This document shows positions 37,124 through 49,989 of a DNA stretch of 64,000 nucleotides, one piece after another. The stretch is from NCBI GenBank assembly GCA_973895155.1, contig OZ316896.1, positions 11,656,001-11,720,000 on the forward strand, written 5' to 3'. This stretch comes from Marsupella aquatica. Lineage: Eukaryota; Marchantiophyta. The position numbers and the translations under genes are program-made. Within the stretch, counting starts at the first letter, position 1, and every line of letters starts with the position of its first letter. The notes beneath the pieces are model-generated. The model saw nothing but the letters and a program-made list of their open reading frames with translations. It had not been told where the DNA came from and ran no database searches.

Positions 37124-40100
37124 TCATTGAAGTAAGTAGCCTGCAAGGAAGAGAGCAAAGAAAAAGACTAGGCTACCATATATCAGCAGACTCTTCTGGC
37201 TCTCCGTCATGGCATTCCCACCCAAGCCATAATTTTGATTTTGGACAAATCCCGCAACCTCAACACCCTTGCTTTGGAAGTATGATTGAGCAGCACCACA
37301 GGTTGGACACCTCCAATCAGTTGGCAGGTCCGAGAATACAACGCCCCCAGGAATTGGATAGTTAGGATCTCCTTTCTTCGAGTCGTACACATAACCACAA
37401 GAGCGGCATTCATTCTTGCCACTGTTGATCACCAAATACCTCTCTTCCAGACCTATCGTCGTGAATCACATCCAACAACACACTATTATTCTGTGAACAC
37501 GGAACGAACGATATTCAAAGAGACAGAAACTAACTCCAAGAAATTCATCACCCATTTGCGCTAGAGTATGTGCTAGGAGAAGTGCATCGGGTGCCAATCA
37601 TTCTGTAACCCGCGAACTATGCCGACGTAGGGGGCTTCGTTCTAGCTATCGACAATCAGCTCACAGCTACAAGAAAAACTCCAAAGAACTACGTGAGTAT
37701 GAGCTTAATGAAAGCGACTTCATTTGTGCAGAACTGTTCAAGAAAGCCTGTTACTTCTCGTTCCAATGTTCCCATGGCCCTTAACAATTTCGTAGATTCG
37801 GATGTAATATGTTCGGAATATATTGAGAGCGTCCCTAGATCCGACATTTTTCGGAAGCTTACGGATAAGCATCATCTTTATGATGAACACCACTGACTAG
37901 ATCGTAGTTTTGGTGAGGACTCTAGATCTAGACATGAGTTTCATTAACTCTTTGCGATTCGAAGACAAGCTAGTTTGCCGATGGGCATTCAGTTCGATTG
38001 CATCCCATTTCTCCCCTCTCTGCATCTACTGCGCGAGAATCCCATGCTGAGGTACCATAACTGAGATTCCGCACAAATCAAGACAAAATCTACTGAAATG
38101 AAACCCGCTACTCTTCCGTGCTACGCTGTGCTGTCCCACGATGACCACTTAGAGCTTTTAAACTGCACTGGTTCCATTCATCATCCTCGCTTCTACTTTT
38201 CCATCAAAGCAGGCACGTGGGCGGAGCGAGAGGGTACCGTAAGCCTAGCCTCACGTAGACAAGCACAGCGCGCCCCGGAAGTCTCATGACGCAGGATGCT
38301 CCAGAAGTCAGACACGTGAAGACCCCCCTAATGCTTAATTTCTGCGCAAGTGCCACAATTTTCTACATAGCTCCCCCACCCCCTCCCTCCCCCTCACTTG
38401 AAGCAGCCAGTAACTCCCTGCTGCTGCAGACACTCACCTTGGCGAGAATCCAGGTTCTTTTGAAGATCTGCGGTCGCTTCCTTGATCAGCTCGTCCTCGG
38501 TCTTAGATGCAGGAACAAATTTCTCTGCCTTTGGTGCCACATCATCCACAGAAATTCCCTGCAAGACACAAGCACTAATGATTACTCTTCCAAACTACGA
38601 CTGGCTCCACGACAAGCCTTATGCGATGACACATGTACCAAGGACAAGTTTGCTTAAAGTGTTTAGGCATTCTAGACATGGACAACTGGCACACACTAGA
38701 AATGGACTGGACAAGTCTGAAGTTCCGGTAATCAACTCTATCAGACATACTTACAATATCGAAGCATGTCCTAAGTAGTTTCCACCACTGATTGTTCCCA
38801 ATCTGTACTAAATTACAGAGAGTTACAACAGCGTGTGAGGCATACTAGGCAGCCAATATACTTATCCGATATTCTTATCACCGCACTTTTCATAATAGAT
38901 CCAGAAATACCTCAGGACTCCTGGCCATTTGTACTGACTTCCTACTTCCTGGCACTAGCATGACATCCAAAAAGGTGATCCAGATCAAATTATATGCAAA
39001 CAGAACTATCTTCTGTGAGATACCTGTGGAGGATCAAACTTAGTACCAAGCTCACTCAGCTTCTTATGAGCCGCGGCATAATCCGCGAAAAATGCATCTT
39101 GATTCTCAGCATATATATCGGTATACACCTGCAACAAGGAGAGTTCCAGATTAGCAACTGCTTTCTCAGAACGAAAATCTTTCATTGACGAGAAAATTTT
39201 CACCATAGGTCAGACCACCAGGCACCCTCACAAGAATTCGAAATCAAACAGCTGCTCGGAAAAATCTCAAATTGTTTACTTCATTCGTTGTAGTATTTCT
39301 ACGCCTGATCCGTTACAAGGATAGAAATAGGTAGTACCTTGAACTCCGGATCCTCGGTGAGAATCTTATCCGTGGGAAGTACCAGCAAATCCTCATCGGC
39401 CTGTGCCTTAATGTCCTGCACAAATTCATGAAATTGCTATCTTACTAATGGCTAGATATCTTGTGCAGAAGCATATCCGTCCCGGAGGAATGAGGAAACT
39501 GAACAATAGTTATGTCCATTCAACTAAGACATTGATTAGGTGCTTCTAACCTTGAAGTATGAGTTGTCAAACTTCAGCCATTCCACTGTCCATGATTGAC
39601 CACCAGGGTTCCCAATGTCTTTGTCTTTGGGGTTCTGCACAGCATTAAACAATGTGTAGAATAATTAGGACATCCGGTTTGTCATACATGAGACAATATC
39701 CTTTACCTGTTCACATTTCTATTGAGGCAAGATTGTGCTGTAGACCATCATACATAGAGCCTCGTATTGTCTGAGAGAATGCGAATTGAATTTCACCTTC
39801 ATCCGAAGATGGATTCATTTTTGGTCACGAATCTCTGCTTGCAGCGAATCACCGTCTCATGAAATAACAACAATATAAATAACCTAAAACCTGTCACAAG
39901 TTAGGCCATACCGTGTACTTTGTTTCCTTTTTCCCGAAGCCACTACGCTCAGGTCGTGAGCGACCGATGGTGTGAGCCCCAGACAAGGCTACGATTTCCT
40001 GTAACAAACCAAAGCCAGCACTGAATACATTGAAATGCAAGCCAACCAGCTTGACCCTCATACCACGATCTAGCCTACTTCATTAGCTCTCATGCCCTTT

Positions 40101-42716
40101 TGTAGTATCTGGAAACCGTATGACGATAAACCAGGATTTTTGTAACCAGAATTATCTCGTAATCGCACCAGACCAGCGACAAGTTTTCCGACAAGTTCAA
40201 GCGTCCCAATATATGCAGATGATCAGATGGATAGGGCTCAAATCATATAAGTACAGTCGGTCTGCTTGTCAGTTCTTCAAATCCCTGTAGTTGGAAATAA
40301 TCTTATGGTGTGAGAAGCAGCTTCACTCAGAATGACTCACCGTCAAGAGGCCACGATTGGGCTGGTGTTGCTTTACCTTATCATTAAGACCCATACGATA
40401 GAAGACTTGGCGAAGATGGTCAGCTGGCTTGGGAGGATCAGCAGCTGCGGATATGCAAACATAAAATTAGTAAGGAAGCCACTTAAGGTCATATGCCCTC
40501 TGCTGCCAAGGATGCAATTGCAGACGACAAATGACTACTCCACTAATTCAGAATTATTTGGTACTAATTCAGAATTATTTGGTGGAGAAATGGTTCTCAT
40601 GGGGGTAAAAGGTTTACCCTTACTCCAATCAAATATGCATTCAACCATACGCTAAACCACTTCGACGGATGGGTTTGAAGTAAGGCATACGAAATGATAG
40701 ATTGTAGTGATCTTTGAATGTGAACTACACTTGCACTTTTCTGGTCTTTAAGTTCACGCTGTTTTTAGAGATAAAGAAAGCCATGAACTGTTACAACAAA
40801 CAAAATTCGGCATTGGTCTGGCATGCCTATAGCTCAAACCATCGATCTCATGGATTGCAGAGGCCGCGAACCTGGTAGATTTCCTTCAACACAACATTCT
40901 TCTTCAGTTTTTGTGTCGACCCGGCCATACTTCATTGGAATCTTGGGACCACCAGCATCCTGAAAATAATGAATTTTGGCATCCATAGGAAGTATAAGTA
41001 TGCATCCACAGCAGTGAAGAAACCCTAGTCCACACAGATTCAAACACACTGAGCTGACTCCAAGGTGCTGGAAACACTTCTGGGAGAAACTTCTAAAGGA
41101 ATAGATGTGTACTCCGTAAGTGATTGTCACGGTGGCCTTGATGCGCTCTATAAGGGCAGCCAGTGAAATTTTATGTTCATCTATATTCTTTTAAGTTTTC
41201 CTTCTTCTTTTTGGGGGGTGAGGGGTGAGGGGGAGCCAGTCAGGTATGCAACTAGTAACGAACTATACACAACTCAGAAGGCCGACTGTCGAAGGGAAAT
41301 TTAAGAACATGAAGAAACAAACCTCAATAGCAGTGGCACTGGCAAGCTGGAATAGATCAGCATAAGATACGCCGGGAAATTTTTCTTTGATTGGCTCGAG
41401 AAGTTTCACACCGTCGACAAGACCTGGGCAACCAAAAGTAAATTTCCGCGAAAAGAATCTTTCTGGGGATGTAGGAGTTGAACAAACGCCTAAATCATTC
41501 CACTTTCTTAAACCTAAAGCCTTCGTATATCAAGTCAGCCAACCAATAACTCATCACCAAGACAAAGCAGTAGAGGTAGCGAATACTTCTTATCGACTTC
41601 GAAGTCGTTCACTCGTTTCCTTTCTCCCATTGTCAGACTTTCGGCATATTTTCTATAATTTGTCCAAGTTGAACCCTCGGGTGTTTCATGCCCAATTCTC
41701 AAAATCAAAAGGAAACTCCGATGGTGGAAGATTGGGAATTACCGGCATTTGCGGAATGACCCAACTCCAGAACGAATCGGAGGCTTCCATTCGCTCCACC
41801 AGATTTTGGCCATGCAGAAATGTTCTTGTCGTAAGTTCCGGCATCATGCCATCCCAGACGAATCTACACCACCCACGCCAGCATTGAGACTCAGAGAGCA
41901 CAATGATAACACCAGATTGATAGTTCTCACTCTAAATCACAGACCATATTCGACATCACTCTCAATATGAAAATTCTGCAACCCTTGCATACTAACGGTG
42001 GATGTAGAGGCTATGCTATGAGATCACTGACAAGGATACCGTGAGCTTTCTTCTCCGTTAATAATTTCTTTATCTCCTCTTTGGCTTCCTTGAGCTGTTG
42101 TGCATCTGTAGCAAAGCTGGTGGTACTCAAAGCTCCTCCTTTGACAGCTTCCACTCTTTTCGCCTTCCTCCTTTGCAGCGAGGGAATCTGGCCATGTGTC
42201 CAATGCATGAGGTCAGCATGTCTCTTAGATATACGTCGGGGCCTCCAGCCAATTTATTTAGAATCTCGATAGCGAAAATGCACGAGTGGCCTTTGGAGAC
42301 AAAATTCCGACCCACGGTACAAACTGGACTCGAACATAGCTCCAGTAATATGCCATAAAACGGTACTGCTGTTGGTTGGGCATTCACATTGTGTAGAGAG
42401 GTCTTTTCGCCTGAAAGTGTTAGAATTGACAGCACAGAATAGCCTCAAAAGAATAGACTCCAAAGAACATTATGTCGTGACAATCTATACCATAAGGTAC
42501 TCCTCGTAAAAAGCTCACCGAGACGTTAAAAGATGGCAACAGCTGAGGCCGGAGGTCGCTTGATTGTTGTCGAAATGATGATTTCGCTGAAAGGCGGAGA
42601 GCGGGAAGGTCCACATTTTCAGTGTTGCTCCGAGCTTCTGCTGCAGCAACATGCCCGAGAGCAGCTGTGGCAGTAGCCAAAGTGCTCTGTAGCCCACGCA
42701 TGGCTGTCGAGGCCAT
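37124..42716 (-). CDS. Chloroplast ascorbate peroxidase fused to a membrane-anchored rubredoxin
   Basis: Twelve minus-strand exons: 42716-42519, 42163-42032, 41863-41743, 41423-41323, 40959-40872, 40444-40377, 39998-39912, 39634-39551, 39415-39338, 39128-39024, 38558-38438 and 37452-37124. All are GT-AG and in phase, about 503 residues. Residues 1-66 are Ala/Ser/Thr-rich, as in a transit peptide. The peroxidase has the distal block [11 protein letters not shown] and the proximal haem histidine block [17 protein letters not shown], and detoxifies H2O2 with ascorbate. After LGTKFDPPQ a 40-residue charged linker leads into a rubredoxin domain ([19 protein letters not shown]) and one C-terminal membrane span ([20 protein letters not shown]), as in thylakoid rubredoxins. 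No minus-strand transit-peptide ORF was seen in the 985-base last intron, which favours fusion over two genes. A transcript is needed to prove it. Confidence 0.8.
38394..38437 (-). other. Possible alternative 3' end by intron retention in the APX gene
   Basis: If the last intron is not spliced, the frame runs 14 codons past exon 11 and stops at TGA 38396-38394. That would give a soluble peroxidase without rubredoxin or anchor. Soluble and thylakoid APX isoforms from one gene by 3' alternative splicing are known in some seed plants; here it is inference. Confidence 0.35.
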
Positions 42717-42760
42717 GGCGACTCTCACTGTCTATGGTTAGACGGGAGCTGTCCCTTAAT

Positions 42761-42770
42761 GGTATATAAA
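42761..42770 (-). promoter_or_regulatory. Possible TATA box of the APX gene
   Basis: The minus strand reads TTTATATACC about 45 bases before the ATG at 42716. The site is nearly symmetrical (TATATAAA on the plus strand), so its direction is not certain. Confidence 0.35.
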
Positions 42771-44438
42771 GGCGACCCTATATGGTCGACCAGCGTGTGC
42801 GGGGATACGGATATGCTGATCCGGTGGCCGGATTCCGATAGGGGTCTCAATTTTGGGCCCGCGTACCCTTCCGGGCTCCACGGTAAAGGCCTCAAATGGA
42901 CGTCCGCCAAAAGTGTGTGGACGTCCGAAACCATGGTCGCCACACTTCCGGACCGGGACTCGATGTTGGCCAGTGACCGTTTTGCCTCACTTTATTCACG
43001 ACCTCCGCCACCTCCGCCTGCCACAACTCTGGTTGGACGAAGAGGACGGCGCAAAGCGCGAGGGAAGCGGGACACCAAAGAAATTGAAATGCTGGATCAT
43101 TCAAGTCGATTCGTTCCATTCAAAATTTGAGTAAACTCCTTCGACGTGAGTGGACCGGTATAGCGGAATGAGGATTACAAGAATTCATTAGTAAACGCAG
43201 AGCGAACGCAGAGCAAACACAGAGAAGAAGGTAGACGATGTGAAGGATTGTGGGCTGAATCGATCGAAGAGCTTGTTCTCCTCGGGAATAACAAAGTGGT
43301 AGATGGAAAGGAAAGAAGGAGGACAAAAATTCGAGGAAAACCTTTTAAAAACGGAGTTGCGGGATTTGTAGGCTGACAGGCCAGCGCGACACATTGGGGC
43401 TGTAAACAACGCGCGGAAAAGGATGTGAAGATTATGGCATCCAATGTGTTGCCGTGACTCCGTGAGTCTTCAGCCATAAATGCGGTGTGGTACAACACAT
43501 TTGTTATGTCCTACAACCATCCATTGGAGTAGTGTTTTTATCTAGATGTCACTGTCCAGTGCAAGGGAAAATTGGCAGGTCATGTGGGACCGGGGAAAAA
43601 CAAATTTTGATTTCTGTGAAGCGCGCCTCACACGTAGCTTCTAGGTTCTGAAAATCTAGGTAAAAATAAAAATGTATAATGTGATTATGAAATCAATAGG
43701 GAGGTGTAGAAAAGTAAAACTAGACCAGACCAGAATAGAGTAGGGGAGTTTAGGGTACATTTATATTAAATGTAAAGAGAGAATTGTTTACTAGAATAAG
43801 TGGTACCCCATACTTAAATAACGCGCCTCTTGAAAGAAAATACCGTCCTATCTTCTTTGCACTTCAACCGACGCACGATGCTTGCCTTTTTGGGGAACAA
43901 GGTAGCTAAAATGAATTCACCCGTTGAAGAGAATAGATACATTCAAAACTCCCAACTCTAATTTACAATTACTACAAAAAAATATTTGACTTTTACCTGA
44001 AGTTTTCCCATCGTCTAAATCTTAAAGTTTCCCTTCCCTGAAGCTCATATTGTTTTTCCTTCCCCACCCTCCCTCAAGTTTTTTTCCCCCCGCGCCTGAA
44101 GCTGGAGTTTTTTTTCTTCCCCCCTGAAGGTGAAGTTGTTTGTTTTTCCCCGAAAAAGCTGATTTTTTTTTGGCTTGCTTTGGTTTTTGCTTTTTTTCTT
44201 CTCCCCCACTTTCACATTATGTACGGTTTACATCATGTGTGAAAAAAACTAGGATACAACGTACGGATTCGATGAAAAAAATCACCCCTGGTTTAGGGAA
44301 CCAATAGAGAGCAGGTAAATTCAGGCATGTACTTTGGTCGGTATATGTCCCTGCAACACCCAAAATGCCGGTCCAGTGAAGTTTAGGGTCTTTTCAATAC
44401 GTTCAGAGTCCTTCTGCCGGCGTAGGCCACCTTCATGG
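42771..44438. other. Intergenic upstream of APX; pyrimidine-rich tract
   Basis: No gene supported. 43980-44210 is a long T/C-rich stretch with scattered CCTGAAG words. A plus-strand open frame at 42759-43130 shows no known domain. Confidence 0.5.
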
Positions 44439-44875
44439 GGTACCCTCATTGATCAAAGTACCATCGTTGATAAGCGTACCCATTGATAAGAGTACCCATA
44501 AGAGTACCCTCATTGATAAGAGTACTACCCTCATGCACAAGGGTATCCTCAGGAGATAAGAGTACCCTCATTGATCAAAGTACCATCGTTGATAAACGTA
44601 CTCACTGATAAAGGTACTCTCATTGATAAGAGTACCCTCATTGATCAAAGTATTGTCGTTGATAAACGTACCCATTGATAAGAGTACCCTCACTCATAAG
44701 AGTACCCTCATTGCTAAGGGTACCCTCACTGATAAGGGTACCCTCGTTGATCAAAGTACCCATTGTTAAGAGTACCCTCATTGATCAAAGTACCATCGTT
44801 GAAAAGCGTACCTATTGATAAGAGTACATTCACTTATAAGAGTACCTTCACTGATAAGAGTACCTTCATGTTAAT
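44439..44875. repeat. GTACC minisatellite, about 25 units of 17-19 bp
   Basis: Units vary around GTACCCTCATTGATAAGA, with a second type GTACCATCGTTGATAA(A/G)C. The types alternate in places, which suggests block amplification. Confidence 0.85.
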
Positions 44876-47830
44876 GCCAGGCCGGCCAGAACTCTTGGCA
44901 ACAGACGAGGCCTGCCGGCCAGAAAGTATCTGGCGGCAGGAAGTCAAATTTCAGGGAATCCTACTAATAATGATGGAACAGGTGGATTAATTTCCGGCCG
45001 GCCTCTCCGTTGGCTCCCTGAACTAACTTTGTAATTTTTTTCCCAACTCATTAAAGAATGATTTTTTCCGCACACTCAAAGTTTCAGTTGTGCACATGAT
45101 TTCCTGCGGTGCCAAATTTTTCAAACCAACCCGCGAGACAAAATTTTGTGCACTGTTTCGTGCGATGTGATAACTCCAGTCCAGAGGTGTGCTTTAGAAA
45201 ATATTTTGCACCAGACCAGATGTTTCCTGTCTTGTAGTACCCAGTCGAAAATGTTCGCAACATAGGTATCACAAGATGTGATAGGAAATTTGTTGCACCG
45301 GTTTTGCCATATCAAAATTTTTGCACAGGGGACATGCATGTGCGTACCTGCTGTCATATCAAATTTTTGCACCAGATATTCCTCATGTTTATTTTGTGCC
45401 CTACCATAAAAGTAAAGATTACAAAAACAAATACCATTGATTTCATCCGAAATTCTATCTCTTGTGTTGGATGTACATTTTGTTGGGCATAGGAAAGGCG
45501 AGGAGAGTTTTTTTAGTCTAGAGAGTACACCGTGGTGAAAATATGATATCTCAGGTGCGAGAAAATATGTGCTGGTAAATGTGTTCCCATTCCAATGAAT
45601 GATAGAGCTTGTTGTTATGTTCACTGAAAATAGGAGAGTAAATAGGTTAACCCTCCAAAATAGAGGGATGCAAAAAAAAATTCTAAACCCTAAACATTGG
45701 CGTGCAAAATAGTGTTTTGCGCCCAGCTGTACGACATAACAAATGTGTTGTACGACACCGCATTTGTGGCCAAAAACTCACGGCAACATATTGGATGCCA
45801 TAGAAGATAGGTTGATGGTTCTTGGAAGGAATTGTTCAAGTAAGATTTCAATGGCGTCGTCACTGCAAATCTTGCTTGTGCTCTATGGTACATTTTATTG
45901 AAACAGGACTTTGCACCTAATATATTCTAATTGACAATACTGCAAATTGTTTTTGGGGTATTTATAAAAATGACAGGGTTTAGTATATTGGATGACAAGT
46001 TTACAAAGGTAACCATGTTAGAAACCAGTATGTGGGTCTAGTTGGAATTTGTTAGTAGCATTGAGCTTTAATTTTCCAACCACTTTTCTATCAAATGGAG
46101 GTTAAACTAATGGAGAGAGCCTATACCTTGGAGGAACACTTCATTCTGCTCACACTAGATATCAATGGTCAAGAGTTGGAGAGTGAAGAGAGAAGAGTAT
46201 TGTGTCATGGAGCTCAGCTTGTGACTTGCCAAAGCTATGGCCAATGTATGGTGTTAATATACAGTGAATTTTTTTCTTTTGGTCACACACCCTAAACTGG
46301 GTGAACCAAAAGTCTCTAAGTCAAGATACATTGGTTTCTCAACACATGTATCTCAACACAACTAGCAATATTGAGGATGTCTATCCATATGCAAAAAGTT
46401 ATTCACTTCACAACCCTTCACATGTCCTGGAAAGAGTTACTTACTAGGTTTCTTTTTTTTCTAAATGCTCCATGCCACATTGATTCATAGATTGATTGAA
46501 TTTTATTTTTTTCCTGGGAAACCCTTTTGTTTAAGAATAAAGCGAAAAAGAGGGTTTAGCACTCCCACAATGAAAATTGTTTTCCTTTAAGTCCTCCTAG
46601 GTCAAATCAGCTTAGGTGAGGTTGGCTCAGGTCAGATCTGCCTAGGTCAAATAAGCTTGGAATGCATTTAATTATGTCTTTTGCGGCAAACTAATCAGAC
46701 AATGTTGGCAATCTTTGCCTGTTTTTAATTCTTAACCCCGTGCTCCATTGGTACTAAGATTAATTTTTGCCAGAGTGAATGGTCACAATGTCTATTCTAT
46801 GAGCCCCAAAAATTTCAATGTTTAAATCAAGTAGGAATGAAAATCAAAATACACTACCATGGTCTAAGTTTTGAATTCTGCGTAGTGTTCAGGCATGGTT
46901 GCACAATATGAGGGAGTGTTTTTTGTTGTTTTGTTTAATTTTAAGTCACTTTGAATACATATTTAAATTTGATTACATATTCAGATTTTCTCCAAATTTT
47001 CAAAATTTTATTATATTTCCATTTTGGGCAGGTGCGGACAGGCATTGGACACACATTTGAGGTTGGACGAGTATCTAGGTGGATCTGATGGCACCCCAAA
47101 AAATCAATTTTTGATGAAGAGCTAGGATGCACTCTCACTTTTTCCTTATTTTGTAAAAGACTAAAGTACTTTTTGGGTGGCTAGTGTATTATAGTGTTTG
47201 ATGAGTTGATGTAAAATAGATGTGGAGGCATGGAATGGGGGTAAGTTAATTGGACATGTACATTCACTCATTTTGGCATGGCATGGTTGAGAAATGTACG
47301 TGTATCTATTTTGGTATTTTGGTATGACAGGATTAGGACACCACTTCTCAATTTTGTCCCACATGATTATGCATATAAATGTTCCCACATGCAAGGCATC
47401 TAGATGCTTCAATAAGAAAAATCCAATGGCTGAGAATCAAAATTTCAGTTTTGTCCCACACGAGTGCTCACACATGAAAATAATCTAGATGGTCCAATTT
47501 GCACAGATCCAATGGTTTAGAATGTATGAGATGATGTGTATTTTTCACAGAATTTCCAGAATTACAAGAGTCTCTAACTAGACTCGTAACCATGGGATTT
47601 TTGTAAATATAAAAAAGTGGCACTATTGTAAATTGAAACATCTTTAGTGGCAATGCACTTAAAAGTTGTTTATTGAAAAAACTGTCTGCAAAATCCATAC
47701 ATTCTAAATCTATATACATACACTAGCTCAATACCCGTGCTTTGTACAAAAGATATCGTGAAGGAACAAGATTTTGTGTCATCTAGTATGTTGTGTCGTG
47801 AAGAAGAGGAAAAATTGTGTAAGCCCAAGA
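44876..47830. other. AT-rich intergenic, no supported gene
   Basis: The longest frame (45121-45624 minus, 167 codons) has no domain and overlaps degenerate repeats of CATATCAAAATTTTTGCAC type. Nothing else seen. Confidence 0.5.
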
Positions 47831-48174
47831 TTGTTGAGCATAGACGACAATCGCAACGGTAAGCACATGACACATCCAACGCGCAAGTAGTCGACACAAG
47901 AGATACGTGGTTCACCTCCTTGAGGCTATGTCCACGGGAACACACAAGAGAGCTTTACTGAACTCTAAGCCCGTCGGCCATACCAAGTCTTTACAGTGTA
48001 AGCTCTCCTCATCTCTCAAGTGGCTCCATAACAATGAGCCTAAGTTCCACTTATCCAAGCAAACACCGCTTGGCATATAGTGTGCATCCTAGTTAACCTA
48101 ACCACATCTCCGACTACAGTTAGCCTAACTACGGTTACATGTCGTAACCCTAGACCTTGAGTAAATACCTAACA
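47831..48174 (-). mobile_element. Solo Copia LTR (344 bp)
   Basis: On the minus strand it runs TGTTAGGTAT...GCTCAACA. It is flanked by a perfect 5-bp duplication AAGAT (47826-47830 and 48175-48179). It shares the GGTGAACCAC block with the LTR at 12870. It interrupts an older low-complexity array. Confidence 0.9.
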
Positions 48175-49458
48175 AAGATGTCAGGAAGAGAAAAAATGTT
48201 GTGAGAATAAAATGTAGTGTAGTACAAGATGTTGTGAAGAAAAAAGATGTCATAATACCCAAGATGTCATGAAAAAAAATATCGTGTCGCCCAAGATGTC
48301 ATGAAAAGAAAAGATGTTGTATCGCCCAAGATGTTATGAAGCTTACTTGGCTTTCGTCGCCCCAATGCCAAGTTCACTTGGGGCAACGAAATGGTTTGAC
48401 TGCCTTTTCTCTCGGAAACAATGAGAGAAACATATATCAATGTGAAAAGAGATGTCATGAGAGATTGAAAGAGATTCAAGGCAATAAAAAGATGTAGAGG
48501 AGAACACAAATATTGTGATCATGAGATACACATGTCAAGGTGATGAAATATGGCAAGGTGAGAAAATGATGTAAAGATGAGAATAAGATGTTGAGGAGAG
48601 GAAAAATATCAAAGGTGACCAAAAATATTTGTGGTAAATTAAAGATGTTAATGTGAGAAAGTCTAAATGGCCAGATGAAAAGAAGATGTCAAGGTAAGGT
48701 AAAGTTGTTGTGGTGGTGTTTAATAAATCGTGCATTGCACGTCAAAATTGGAGAGGCAAGATAATGGCCATTGTATCATAGAGTCCAACCACAACCAAGT
48801 GATAGGAAAATATATGTTTATTTGTTTTAAATTCTTTAAGAAATATGTATTTTATATATTTTATTTATACCCAAGTTTTTTCAGAAATTTAAAGCTAATA
48901 ATCCAATTCTTCAAATTCTCATTCAAATAATTAAATTGAATTAAATTTTCATTTTGGTCAGGTTTGGGCGGGCTACAGGCAGCTCGGGCAGAGGCAATTG
49001 ATTAAAAGGGGTATGGATGGATCTGACAATACCAAGAAACAAATCTTTAAAGAATGGCTACAATTGGTTCACTCTTTTTACTGAGTTTGTAAAAGGAAGT
49101 CTTGTGAACCCTAGTGTATTGATATTCTAGGCCCTCCCCATTTCCTTTGTTGTGTTGGATCCCTTCTTGCTTGGAAACTGTGCACTTTATTTTTAGTCAC
49201 ACTAAATGGAGAAATATACACACTTTTTATATACAAAGGGACCAAACAGAGTACAAATGAACAAACAAAAGAGGGCCCAAGTGGACAAAACCAATCGAAA
49301 AAGAAGTGAGCAAAAGGGAACCACTAAACACCAAGAAAGAGGAACTAAAAGGAAGAAATGAACAATAGGGAACCCCTAAAAACCAAGAAAGAGAGAGAGA
49401 CTAAAACTAACCCAAGCGGACCGAGGTCCTCATCATTCCTACCGATTGTGGCAAAAAG
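48175..49458. other. Low-complexity AAGATGTCATGA-type repeats, then AT-rich spacer
   Basis: Words such as AAGATGT(C/T)(A/G)TGAA recur many times between 48175 and 48700, and also before the solo LTR. No gene seen. Confidence 0.5.
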
Positions 49459-49989
49459 CTAATGGTCCACATCAAGAGTCAAAACTAGATCGGCAAGTGG
49501 GATTGGAACATCCTCAAGGGGAGCTAGCCGCTGCGGAGGCACACTAGCACCCACTGTAAGAGATCGACGATAGATGGCCCGAGCTTGAGCACGCTGTAAG
49601 GTGACTGAAATGCGTTGGCAAAAGTGCGTGGTCAAAATAGAAAGCGGGGGTCCGGTGGGACCCATTCGGCCATGAACATCCCGGGCAGCTTGCCGAAGAA
49701 GCCCATCAAACTGAGGATGAAGACGCCCAAATAGCTCCACAGCAAGGGGGAGGAAGCTGTCGGATGAAGCTCGTGCAGCATATTTGGCCTCCTTCGTTGT
49801 TGCCGCACGTGACGCTGCTGCCCCTGCCGTAGTTGCCGCTGTCCCAATGATGTCTTGGCGCAATGGGTTTGCCACCACAACATCTGTCAAAGTACGTTGA
49901 CCCTCACGGACCATGGTAAGATCCACCCGTAACCGCTGTGATGGAGGACCAGGTAACTCGAGTACCACCTCCCGCCGCACGCATACCAA
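49459..49989 (-). pseudogene. Nuclease-like C-terminal fragment of a retroelement
   Basis: A 176-codon frame has spaced acidic and lysine positions (RVDLTMV, TDVVVANP, KEAKYAAR) and then FLPLAVELFG. This is the pattern of the restriction-endonuclease-like tail found after reverse transcriptase in some non-LTR elements. No RT domain precedes it on this strand, so it is a fragment. Family assignment is by pattern only. Confidence 0.45.

Noticed and set aside
37124-37452. Rubredoxin as an independent gene
   Set aside because: No ATG-led transit-peptide exon was found upstream within the intron, while exon 11 of APX fits its phase. Kept as the main alternative for the fusion finding.
42759-43130. 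Plus-strand 123-codon frame with TATATAAA at its start, divergent from APX
   Set aside because: No domain, no splice support, proline run and basic tail; the TATA-like site is as easily read for APX.
45121-45624. Minus-strand 167-codon frame
   Set aside because: AT-rich, overlaps degenerate repeats, no recognisable family or motif.
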